Assembly (NCBI GenBank): GCA_012519465.1 | Contig: JAAYQD010000216.1 | Coordinates: forward strand, 1 to 10,352 | DNA from: Candidatus Cloacimonadota bacterium | Lineage (GTDB): Bacteria > Cloacimonadota > Cloacimonadia > Cloacimonadales > Cloacimonadaceae | Length of the DNA stretch: 10,352 bases | Reading direction: 5' to 3' | Shown here: one piece after another, positions 1 through 7,384 of the stretch | Numbering within the stretch: the first letter of the stretch is position 1 | How the letters are laid out: every line of letters begins with the position of its first letter | Position numbers and translations under genes: made by a program | The notes under the pieces: model-generated | Told to the model about the DNA's origin: nothing | Databases searched by the model: none | Seen by the model: only the letters and a program-made list of their open reading frames with translations

Positions 1-1
1 A

Positions 2-250
2 GAGGGCAAGGCAGCCTTTGAGCTGATGCTGAGAGGGCTTACCTTCGACGAAGCCCAGCCCCTCATCGATGAATTCCTGGATTCCGCCGTTCTGGCAGGC
101 CTGCACCGCCTCCGCATCATCCATGGCAAAGGTACGGGCATCCTGCGCAGCAAAACCCGGGATTATCTGCGCCGCAACAGGCAAATCATCTCCATGGAAA
201 CCCCGCCTCCCTCCGAGGGCGGCACCGGCGTAACGGTGGTGAAGATATGA
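2..250 (+). CDS. mutS2: MutS2 C-terminal end (Smr domain), 5' truncated by the window
   Basis: The reading frame is open from base 2 and gives 82 residues ending at TGA 248-250. The residues match the Smr (small MutS-related) domain that closes MutS2. An 'LRG' strand start is followed by 'TFDEAQPLIDEFLDSAVLAGLHR' as the first helix, the signature 'IIHGKGTGILR' lies near visible residues 39-49, and the tail 'EGGTGVTVVKI' is the usual MutS2 ending. In known MutS2 proteins this domain is a DNA endonuclease/ribosome-associated module behind a MutS-like ATPase; MutS2 acts in suppressing recombination or rescuing collided ribosomes. The ATPase part lies upstream of the window, so whether it is intact cannot be seen. 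The stop overlaps the dnaG start (ATGA), which indicates one transcript and probable translational coupling. A stand-alone Smr protein is less likely because the 'GGTGVTVV' ending is MutS2-like. The ATG at 26 is internal, not a start. Confidence 0.88.
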   Translation, partial: EGKAAFELMLRGLTFDEAQPLIDEFLDSAVLAGLHRLRIIHGKGTGILRSKTRDYLRRNRQIISMETPPPSEGGTGVTVVKI

Positions 251-1983
251 TAGACAACCATTTAATAGAGCAAATACGTGCCGCAAACGACATCGTGGAG
301 GTGATCCAGGGATATCTGCCCCTGAAGCGTGCGGGCAGCACCTGGCGTGGGATTTGCCCCTTTCATCAGGATACCAATCCCTCGCTAAACGTCTCCCAAA
401 CCAAGCAAATCTTCAAGTGCTTTGCCTGTGGCAAGGCGGGCAACGTGTATGGTTTTGTGCAGGAATACGAGAAAATCTCCTTTATCGAAGCGGTGAAAAA
501 GCTTGCCCAACGCGCCGGCATCGCCATCCCCCGGTTTGAACGCACCAAGCGTGTGAATACCAAGCGGGAGCAGCTTTTGGTGGTATATCAAACAGCGCGG
601 GATTTCTTTGCGGAAAGCCTGCAGCGCCATGGCGACGAGGCATTGGAATATCTGAAGAGCCGCCAAATCAGCCCCGAAACCGCCCAAAACCTACAATTAG
701 GCTATGCCTTAGGCGGAGAGAAGGCGCTGCTCAACCACCTCATGAAAGAGGGGCACGCCGTGGCTCTCCTCAAGGAAAGCGGACTCTTTGGCAACTATCG
801 CGGCAACGTGGTGGATCTCTTTCGAGACAGGCTGATGTTTCCCATTCACAACAACACCGGCGATGTGATAGCCTTTGGCGGAAGGCAGATGGCGGAAGGC
901 GGCCCCGGAGGCAAATACATCAATTCCCCCAGTGGCGAGCTATACACCAAGGGCAACGAGCTTTACGGGCTTTTCAAGAGCAAATACGAGCTCTCCAAAG
1001 CAGATAAAGCGCTGGTGTGTGAGGGTTATTTCGACTTTCTGAGGCTGTGGGAAGCAGGCTTTGTAAACAGCGTTGCCACCCTGGGCACGGCGCTCACCAA
1101 AGACCAGATTTACCTGCTGGCACGCTATACCAAAAACGTGTATATGCTCTTTGATGGAGACACTGCCGGCATCCGCAGCGCCACCAGAGGCGCGGCTTTG
1201 TGTATGGCGATAGGGCTTTCCCCCTTCATCGTGGAGCTGCCGCCGGATTCCGATCCTGATACTTTCCTCCTCGAGGAGGGCAAAGAGGCTATGCAGCAAA
1301 GGATTGATTCCGCCCTTCCGCTCATCAATTTTGTGGCAACCCATCCCCAGGTGGAAGGAGATGCCAGGGAACGCATCGACCTCCTTTTGGAACATATCCG
1401 TCAAAATCAGGACGCCGTGCAGCGTGAACTTTGGATCAACGATATGTCTGATGCTTTCGGAGTATCCACCTCTGCGCTCAACAGCCGCCTATCCTCTGGC
1501 AGACAAGCTTTTACGAGGCAGGAGCCTCAGTCTGCACCCGCTGAAAAACCCGCCCCAGAGGAGTTTTTGGAAGAGCGCACCCTGTTGATATTGTCTCTGC
1601 AGAGCGCAGAATACTATAAAGTACTTGCCACAGAGCTAAATGAAGATTATTTTAATAATATGCAGTGCCGGGAAATCTACCAATGGCTGGTTAAACACAT
1701 CGACCCCGATGTGGTGGGTTCCCCTGCCGATATTTTGAGCAACATAGAAAACACACATTTAAGGGACACTTTGGCAGAACTATTATTGGAAGACCCGCAG
1801 CAACTGCGGTTTGAGGATACCCTGGATCAGGTAAAGATCCGCAAGCTCCAGAGAGATTTGGAGATGCTGGATAAAGAAATCCTATCAGAACCGCATGATG
1901 TGGGTCTTTTTCAAAAGAAACAAGAATTGATGGGCGTCTATCGCCGCATGACCCGCAAAGTGATCCACAAGTTACCATATTGA
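247..1983 (+). CDS. dnaG: DNA primase DnaG
   Basis: 578 residues, a normal primase length; it makes RNA primers for the replication fork. Domains in order: an N-terminal CHC2 zinc-binding domain with Cys37, His40, Cys58 and Cys61 ('CPFH' and 'CFAC'); the RNA polymerase N-terminal subdomain with 'DRLMFPIHNNTGDVIAFGGR' at about 194-213; and the TOPRIM catalytic core with the conserved acid Glu259 in 'LVCEGYFD' and the Asp303-x-Asp305 pair in 'MLFDGDTAG'. 'SDPDTFLLEEG' follows at about 335-345. A Pro/Ala/Glu-rich linker (about 424-440) leads to a helical C-terminal domain (about 441-578) matching the DnaB-helicase-binding position. All metal and zinc ligands expected for activity are present. 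The ATG at 247 overlaps the mutS2 stop. No strong Shine-Dalgarno is needed if translation is coupled; a weak purine stretch 'GGTGGTGAAG' precedes it. rpoD follows after 36 nt, the common dnaG-rpoD arrangement. Confidence 0.97.
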   Translation: MIDNHLIEQIRAANDIVEVIQGYLPLKRAGSTWRGICPFHQDTNPSLNVSQTKQIFKCFACGKAGNVYGFVQEYEKISFIEAVKKLAQRAGIAIPRFERTKRVNTKREQLLVVYQTARDFFAESLQRHGDEALEYLKSRQISPETAQNLQLGYALGGEKALLNHLMKEGHAVALLKESGLFGNYRGNVVDLFRDRLMFPIHNNTGDVIAFGGRQMAEGGPGGKYINSPSGELYTKGNELYGLFKSKYELSKADKALVCEGYFDFLRLWEAGFVNSVATLGTALTKDQIYLLARYTKNVYMLFDGDTAGIRSATRGAALCMAIGLSPFIVELPPDSDPDTFLLEEGKEAMQQRIDSALPLINFVATHPQVEGDARERIDLLLEHIRQNQDAVQRELWINDMSDAFGVSTSALNSRLSSGRQAFTRQEPQSAPAEKPAPEEFLEERTLLILSLQSAEYYKVLATELNEDYFNNMQCREIYQWLVKHIDPDVVGSPADILSNIENTHLRDTLAELLLEDPQQLRFEDTLDQVKIRKLQRDLEMLDKEILSEPHDVGLFQKKQELMGVYRRMTRKVIHKLPY

Positions 1984-2008
1984 TGGCACAAAGCCTCATT
2001 TTTTCTTT

Positions 2009-2014
2009 AAGGAG
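2009..2014 (+). promoter_or_regulatory. Ribosome binding site that sets the rpoD start
   Basis: AAGGAG lies 5 nt before ATG at 2020 but only 2 nt before the in-frame TTG at 2017. The spacing favours ATG 2020 as the true rpoD start, shortening the longest open frame by one residue. Confidence 0.8.
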
Positions 2015-2019
2015 CATTG

Positions 2020-3759
<1,740 letters not shown>

Positions 3760-3764
3760 GGCGG

Positions 3765-3819
3765 GGCTTGCACAGCAAGCCAGAGGTCAGGGAACAAGGA
3801 ACAAGGGGGGCGAAACGCC
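3765..3819. repeat. Intergenic repeat unit 1: hairpin, GGTCAGGGAACA core, hairpin
   Basis: Six bases after the rpoD stop, GGCTTGC-ACA-GCAAGCC (3765-3781) forms a perfect 7-bp stem with a 3-nt loop. The core GGTCAGGGAACA (from 3785) then runs into AGGAACAAGGGG (to 3808). A small hairpin GGCG-AAA-CGCC (3809-3819) follows. The same order (hairpin, GGTCAGGGAACA core, 4-bp hairpin) recurs at 3941-3998, and the core recurs inverted at 4075-4103. No T-run follows the first hairpin, so it is not a canonical intrinsic terminator. Function unknown; it looks like a dispersed intergenic repeat family. Confidence 0.6.
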
Positions 3820-3829
3820 GCTGCACTGA

Positions 3830-3857
3830 AACCTGAAACCTGGCACTTGCAACCTGA
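3830..3857. repeat. Short tandem repeat, period 7 (AACCTGA)
   Basis: Four heptamers in a row: AACCTGA, AACCTGG, CACTTGC, AACCTGA. Three share AACCTG exactly; the third is degenerate. It lies between repeat unit 1 and the large stem-loop. No coding potential or function is apparent. Confidence 0.6.
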
Positions 3858-3871
3858 ACCCTTCCCTGTTA

Positions 3872-3919
3872 ACCACCCTTGTCTCTCCTTTGTCTCAGCA
3901 AGGGTGAGACAAGGGTGGT
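3872..3919. repeat. Large stem-loop with 11-bp-period direct repeats
   Basis: ACCACCCTTGTCTC (3872-3885) and GAGACAAGGGTGGT (3906-3919) are perfect reverse complements (14 bp). The 20-nt loop holds a further CCTT/AAGG pairing (3887-3890 with 3900-3903). The right arm is also part of a direct repeat: CAAGGGTG starts at 3899, 3910 and 3921, exactly 11 bp apart and so near one helical turn. No T-run follows, so a simple rpoD terminator is doubtful. It could be a protein-binding array, an RNA structure in the rpoD 3' region, or part of a repeat element. Confidence 0.65.
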
Positions 3920-3940
3920 ACAAGGGTGGCTAATGGGCAG

Positions 3941-3998
3941 ACGCACGCTGTGCGTGCTTAGGGGTCAGGGAACAGTGAACAGGGGACAGCGCTTCGCT
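3941..3998. repeat. Intergenic repeat unit 2: hairpin, GGTCAGGGAACA core, hairpin
   Basis: ACGCAC-GCT-GTGCGT (3941-3955) is a perfect 6-bp hairpin. CTTAGGGGTCAGGGAACA (3957-3974) and GTGAACAGGGG (3975-3985) follow, then AGCG-CTT-CGCT (3988-3998), a 4-bp hairpin. The layout repeats unit 1, although the hairpin sequences differ, so the architecture is conserved more than the stems themselves. Confidence 0.55.
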
Positions 3999-4103
3999 AA
4001 AGCCTTGTCAATTTAGAGTTCGTGAAATCCCAGTAATTAGTCCAATTAGTGGATAAAAAAAGCAGTGACAAACGCCCCTGTTCACTGTCCCCTGATCCCT
4101 AAG
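3957..4103. repeat. 29-bp inverted repeat pair enclosing 89 bp (MITE-like outline)
   Basis: The arm 3957-3985 and the reverse complement of 4075-4103 agree at 27 of 29 positions (both begin CTTAGGG and end CAGTGAACAGGGG). The enclosed 89 bp has no gene. It contains TTGTCA (4005-4010) facing TGACAA (4066-4071), plus the AATTAGT direct repeats. Terminal inverted repeats around a short gene-free core recall a miniature inverted-repeat element, but no target-site duplication was recognised, and a third related copy (3785-3808) stands alone. A dispersed palindromic repeat or simply two copies in opposite orientation fits equally well. Confidence 0.5.
4035..4050. repeat. Direct repeat AATTAGT x2, period 9
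   Basis: AATTAGTCC is followed immediately by AATTAGTGG and then an A-rich run (4054-4061). The two copies sit in the centre of the 29-bp inverted-repeat interval. They could be a dimeric binding site or part of the repeat element; nothing in the sequence decides. Confidence 0.45.
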
Positions 4104-4134
4104 AAAAAGCCCCAGCAGTGTGCCGGGGCTTTTT
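4104..4134. terminator. Bidirectional intrinsic terminator between convergent units
   Basis: AAAAAGCCCC (4104-4113) and GGGGCTTTTT (4125-4134) are perfect 10-base complements around an 11-nt loop, within which GCA/TGC (4115-4117 with 4121-4123) can extend the pairing. Read on either strand, a GC stem is followed by a T tract. It is 21 nt past the stop of the - strand secreted-protein gene. It is also the first canonical terminator after rpoD, though 344 nt downstream of its stop. Confidence 0.85.
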
Positions 4135-4155
4135 GTATATCATTTGGATATAGTT

Positions 4156-6318
4156 TTATTTCATCAGCATCATTTTCTTGGTTTCAGTGTGGTTGTCTGT
4201 GGTGAAACGGTAGAAGTAGATACCGCTGGGCACGGTGTTACCTCTGGTGTCGGTTCCGTTCCAGACAACGCTGTGAGTTCCAAAGCCCTTGTTTTCGTTC
4301 ACGAGGGTATTGATGAGCTGTCCTTTTACGTTGTAGATGGATACGTTTGCGTGTGCAGCCTTGTTCATTGTGTAGCTGATTGTGGTGGTGGGGTTGAAGG
4401 GGTTGGGGAAGTTCTGGTTCAGCAGGCTGACGCTGGGGGTGGTGGCTGTTTCTTCGGCGTTGGGGTGGTAGGGGAATACCACTTGCAGCTCCATAAACAT
4501 CACATCACCGCCGTCAGGGTTTACGTGGTAAGGAGGATCGATGGCGTTTGAGCCCCATGTGAAATCGTTGTAGAACATGATTCCCACTTTACCAACCTTG
4601 TTTTGTCCTTGCATTCCGGTAAAGAGTACCTGGTCTGCAGGATAGACCCACATGGGTTTGATGTCGGCAAATTCGGGGGTTTCCACGTTGTTCAGCACGA
4701 TGGGCTCGCTCCATTCGTTACCGTTGTTTGAGGATACGGACATCCAGATTTCGGGAGTGTTTGCAAAAGCTGCGAAATCTTCGTCGTTGTATTCGTTGTA
4801 ACTACGTGCACGGTAGGAGTTCTGCCACACGGCAACCATCATTCCCTCTTCGTTTGCATCACTGATTTTGACGTTGTTGTAGTGGAACAACATGGCGTCT
4901 GAGTGTGCGCTCTGATCCCAGTGGGGGAAGGGGAAGTCTGTAGCCATCATGGGAGCTGTTTGATCTCCTGAGACATAAAAGTCGTCCACTTGACCGTAGG
5001 GAGGTTCAAAATCCCAAGGCATGAAGTATTCGTTGTAGTTATCATCTTCAGGCTTCTGGGGATAGATTTCGTTTACGGTGATCTCCTGGGTGGCAGGGTC
5101 GAATACAAATTCTTTCACAAACTGGATATTGGGATAGTAGTATCCGTTGTATGTGGAAAGGGCATATACAGCCAGTACGTGGACTCTGCCATATTGGTCT
5201 ACAGAGGCGTTGAGGTGAGAGCTATTGGCAATATTGAAGGTAAGCTGACTGTCCAGATAGGGTTGACCGGTATCGCTGTCTTCAAAATAGCCGATAGGGT
5301 TGTTTGGTCCTGTGGGAGGGTTCCATGCGGGCAGTTTGTCCCAGAAGCTGAGACGTGTCCACTCGCCTTCACCATAGTTTGGGCACATAAAGATATCGAG
5401 GTCTTCTTCATCGATGGAGGTATCACCATCTGCTTCGGTGGCAAAGTGATAGCCAGCATAGTAGAGGTTGCCTGCATTATCTGTGGTAAGGGCGTGGAAG
5501 GGTCTGCGCCATTCACTGTCAACGTTCCATTGGTCCATTTCGGGGATGCTGGTATAGCTCCAAACGAAGGGGGTTCCGCCCTCAATATCGTCACCGTCAA
5601 AATCGGCATAGGCAATATAGGGATTTTCGGAGGGACCGTAGGTGGCAGTTTCGGCGTTACGGCCAATCACATACACTCTGCGTTTGCCGGCGATTGGAGA
5701 GGGTCCGATCTGCACGGTGGGCCAGATAAATTCGCTGTGGGTGGTGACGGAGCCATCAGGATGGGTCACTTCCATGGGGTTATCGATAATCACTTGGATA
5801 TCATTCCACAATCCGGAGAAGCCGCCCAGAAAGGCGTCAGTTACAAACTGTACTTCCAGCTCGGCATCAGTGTCTGCATTGGAGTGCCAGGCATACATGG
5901 GTTTGCCAGATACGGGGTCTACAGATACGGAAGGATAACCTTCGTTGTTTTGGACGTTTGTGATTTCGTTGTTTGATACCACGTTGCCATTGGCATCCAA
6001 ATAGGAGTAAAACACGCGTCTTACGCCGGTTGCGGCACGGCGGCCGTGGTAGGTCATAAAGTATCCACCACCTTCAGAAGAGGGGATCACTCTGAGGGGC
6101 AAGCCGTTGTAAGAGCCGATCATGTAGTCATAATAGCTGGTCATAATCGCAACGGGTAGTTTGCTGAATGTATAATCGGGAGTGTTACGGGTCTGGGGCA
6201 TCCTGAACCCCTGTGGGGATTCAAGAGGCTTCCGATTTGTGCTTACTTGCATTTCCTTGGCATACGCCACGCTAAGTAAGAGACCAATTGTCAGCAGGAC
6301 AATTAACAGTTTTTTCAT
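4156..6318 (-). CDS. Secreted protein with C-terminal FlgD-like/T9SS-type sorting domain
   Basis: 720 residues. An N-terminal signal peptide (MKK, hydrophobic LLIVLLTIGLLLSVAYA, probable cleavage after Ala20) directs Sec export. The bulk (about 50-615) is rich in Tyr, Trp, Asp and Asn, with patterns like 'YPSVSVDPVSGKPMYAWHS' (128-146), 'ALTTDNAGNLYYAGYH' (276-291) and an Asp-box-like 'SSNNGNEWSEP' (529-539). This suggests a beta-propeller of BNR/sialidase-like repeats, but no enzyme active site was identified. Residues about 634-720 form the sorting domain: 'NQNFPNPFNPTTTISY', 'VSIYNVKGQLINTL', 'VVWNGTDTRGNTVPSGIYFYRF' and a basic KKMMLMK end. In T9SS bacteria such domains carry proteins across the outer membrane for anchoring or release. 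The start was chosen at ATG 6318 rather than 6330 because GGAGG (6328-6324) lies 5 nt before it and the signal peptide then starts cleanly. Last gene of the set; substrate unknown. Confidence 0.85.
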   Translation of the reverse strand: MKKLLIVLLTIGLLLSVAYAKEMQVSTNRKPLESPQGFRMPQTRNTPDYTFSKLPVAIMTSYYDYMIGSYNGLPLRVIPSSEGGGYFMTYHGRRAATGVRRVFYSYLDANGNVVSNNEITNVQNNEGYPSVSVDPVSGKPMYAWHSNADTDAELEVQFVTDAFLGGFSGLWNDIQVIIDNPMEVTHPDGSVTTHSEFIWPTVQIGPSPIAGKRRVYVIGRNAETATYGPSENPYIAYADFDGDDIEGGTPFVWSYTSIPEMDQWNVDSEWRRPFHALTTDNAGNLYYAGYHFATEADGDTSIDEEDLDIFMCPNYGEGEWTRLSFWDKLPAWNPPTGPNNPIGYFEDSDTGQPYLDSQLTFNIANSSHLNASVDQYGRVHVLAVYALSTYNGYYYPNIQFVKEFVFDPATQEITVNEIYPQKPEDDNYNEYFMPWDFEPPYGQVDDFYVSGDQTAPMMATDFPFPHWDQSAHSDAMLFHYNNVKISDANEEGMMVAVWQNSYRARSYNEYNDEDFAAFANTPEIWMSVSSNNGNEWSEPIVLNNVETPEFADIKPMWVYPADQVLFTGMQGQNKVGKVGIMFYNDFTWGSNAIDPPYHVNPDGGDVMFMELQVVFPYHPNAEETATTPSVSLLNQNFPNPFNPTTTISYTMNKAAHANVSIYNVKGQLINTLVNENKGFGTHSVVWNGTDTRGNTVPSGIYFYRFTTDNHTETKKMMLMK

Positions 6319-6323
6319 TGGTT

Positions 6324-6328
6324 CCTCC
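6324..6328 (-). promoter_or_regulatory. Ribosome binding site deciding the 720-aa protein start
   Basis: On the minus strand GGAGG precedes ATG 6318-6316 by 5 nt. It overlaps the upstream in-frame ATG at 6330-6328, which would add only four residues (MEEP) in front of the signal peptide. The site therefore supports the shorter protein. Confidence 0.8.
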
Positions 6329-6345
6329 ATGTAGTCTAATTAACC

Positions 6346-7374
6346 TTAGTATCTCATTTTAATAGATACACGATGGGCAGTTTTGAGGAAGTTTTCCTTT
6401 AGCAAACCCATATCCGTGTATGCATAATCAATATTCAAAATGGCAAAGCTGGTGGCAATCTGGTATCCCAGGCCGGCGCTAAAGCCATTTGTGTCATAAC
6501 CAAATTGGTATCCGCCTCTGAGGAAAAGGTTTCTGAGCTTGTATTCCGTGCCCAGGTTCCAGGTTTCCTTGCGGTCTATCACGTTATCCAATTGCAGGGA
6601 TGCAATCCAATGGTCTGTGTCATTGCGCAAGAGATCTCCACTGATGCCCAAGGAGAAACTCATTGGGATCTTACTCTCCAGCTCGGGACCGTCTTCATCA
6701 ATGAGACCATCACCATCGTTATCAAACAGATCAAATGGATCTTCGTCATAACTTCCGTCCTCATCATCATCCACACGATAGCGGATGTCTGGGCCAAAGT
6801 TGCGCAGAGCCATGCCTATTTTGATGTTTTGCCAACCAGTGTTGTATATTGAACCCACGTCGAAGGCATAGCTATTGACGCCGAATTCGTAGAGGTTTTC
6901 ACGCAGATATTTCACGCCTACACCGGCGGAGAATTTTTGAGTGAAGACCTGGGCATAATTCACGCCAAAAGCCATGCTGCTGTTTGTAAATTGCTCACCC
7001 GTGGGACCAAAGGTATCTTCTTCGGTGATATCCATCTTATCCATATGGAGCACGGAGCCATAGGCTGCAAAGGTGGTGACACCATTTGTATAAGATGCGG
7101 CTGCATATTCATGATAGATATTTGCCACCCAATTTGTATGGGAAAAGAAGGCTTGGTTTTCTTTGGCAGGAGCCAAGCCAGCAGGGTTCCAATATGTGGA
7201 AGAAATATCATCAGTGACGGCAGTGTATGCTTCTGCCATACCGATGGCACGAGCATCCACACCCAGTTTTAGGAATTGGAGGGCTGCCGTACCAGTCTTG
7301 CCAAACGGTTTTGCTGCCAGGGTGAGGGGAAGCAATAATATAAGGGCAAGGATAATTATACTTATCTTTTTCAT
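6346..7374 (-). CDS. PorV/PorQ-family outer membrane beta-barrel protein
   Basis: 342 residues. A signal peptide (MKKISIIILALILLLPLTLAA) is followed by the family's hallmark N-terminus: 'AALQFLKLGVDARAIGMAEAYTAVTDD' (about 30-56), then 'STYWNPAGLA' (59-68). Alternating amphipathic strands follow, and the C-terminus ends in an aromatic residue (KMRY), typical of outer-membrane barrels. In Bacteroidota, PorV and PorQ deliver C-terminal-domain cargo to the T9SS sortase PorU or assist its attachment; many FCB genomes carry several paralogues of unknown role. Unusual here is an acidic insertion at residues 201-233 holding two calcium-type loops, 'VDDDEDGSYDED' and 'DNDGDGLIDEDG'. It lies between 'GMALRNFGPDIRY' and 'SKIPMSFSLGI', probably in a surface or periplasmic loop. 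GAGGAG sits 5 nt before the ATG and overlaps the upstream gene's end, so it is likely co-translated with its neighbours. Whether it is PorV, PorQ or another paralogue cannot be told from sequence reading alone. Confidence 0.85.
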   Translation of the reverse strand: MKKISIIILALILLLPLTLAAKPFGKTGTAALQFLKLGVDARAIGMAEAYTAVTDDISSTYWNPAGLAPAKENQAFFSHTNWVANIYHEYAAASYTNGVTTFAAYGSVLHMDKMDITEEDTFGPTGEQFTNSSMAFGVNYAQVFTQKFSAGVGVKYLRENLYEFGVNSYAFDVGSIYNTGWQNIKIGMALRNFGPDIRYRVDDDEDGSYDEDPFDLFDNDGDGLIDEDGPELESKIPMSFSLGISGDLLRNDTDHWIASLQLDNVIDRKETWNLGTEYKLRNLFLRGGYQFGYDTNGFSAGLGYQIATSFAILNIDYAYTDMGLLKENFLKTAHRVSIKMRY

Positions 7375-7384
7375 TGTTTCTCCT

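Noticed and set aside
940..1404. 154-codon minus-strand frame inside dnaG
   Set aside because: Antisense to the TOPRIM core of primase; no independent support.
4005..4033. Possible promoter in the intergenic repeat region (TTGTCA at 4005)
   Set aside because: A 17-bp spacer leads to TCCCAG, not a -10-like box, and no gene follows on that strand before the terminator.
3760..4155. CRISPR array or structured RNA gene in the repeat-rich gap
   Set aside because: Repeats are short, unequal in spacing and in mixed orientation, with no regular repeat-spacer pattern; no tRNA, riboswitch or known small RNA fold was recognised.
4990..5976. 328-codon open frame on the plus strand inside the 720-aa secreted protein gene
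   Set aside because: Antisense to a gene with a signal peptide, ribosome binding site and sorting domain; the product shows only Gly/Val/Ile-rich shadow composition.
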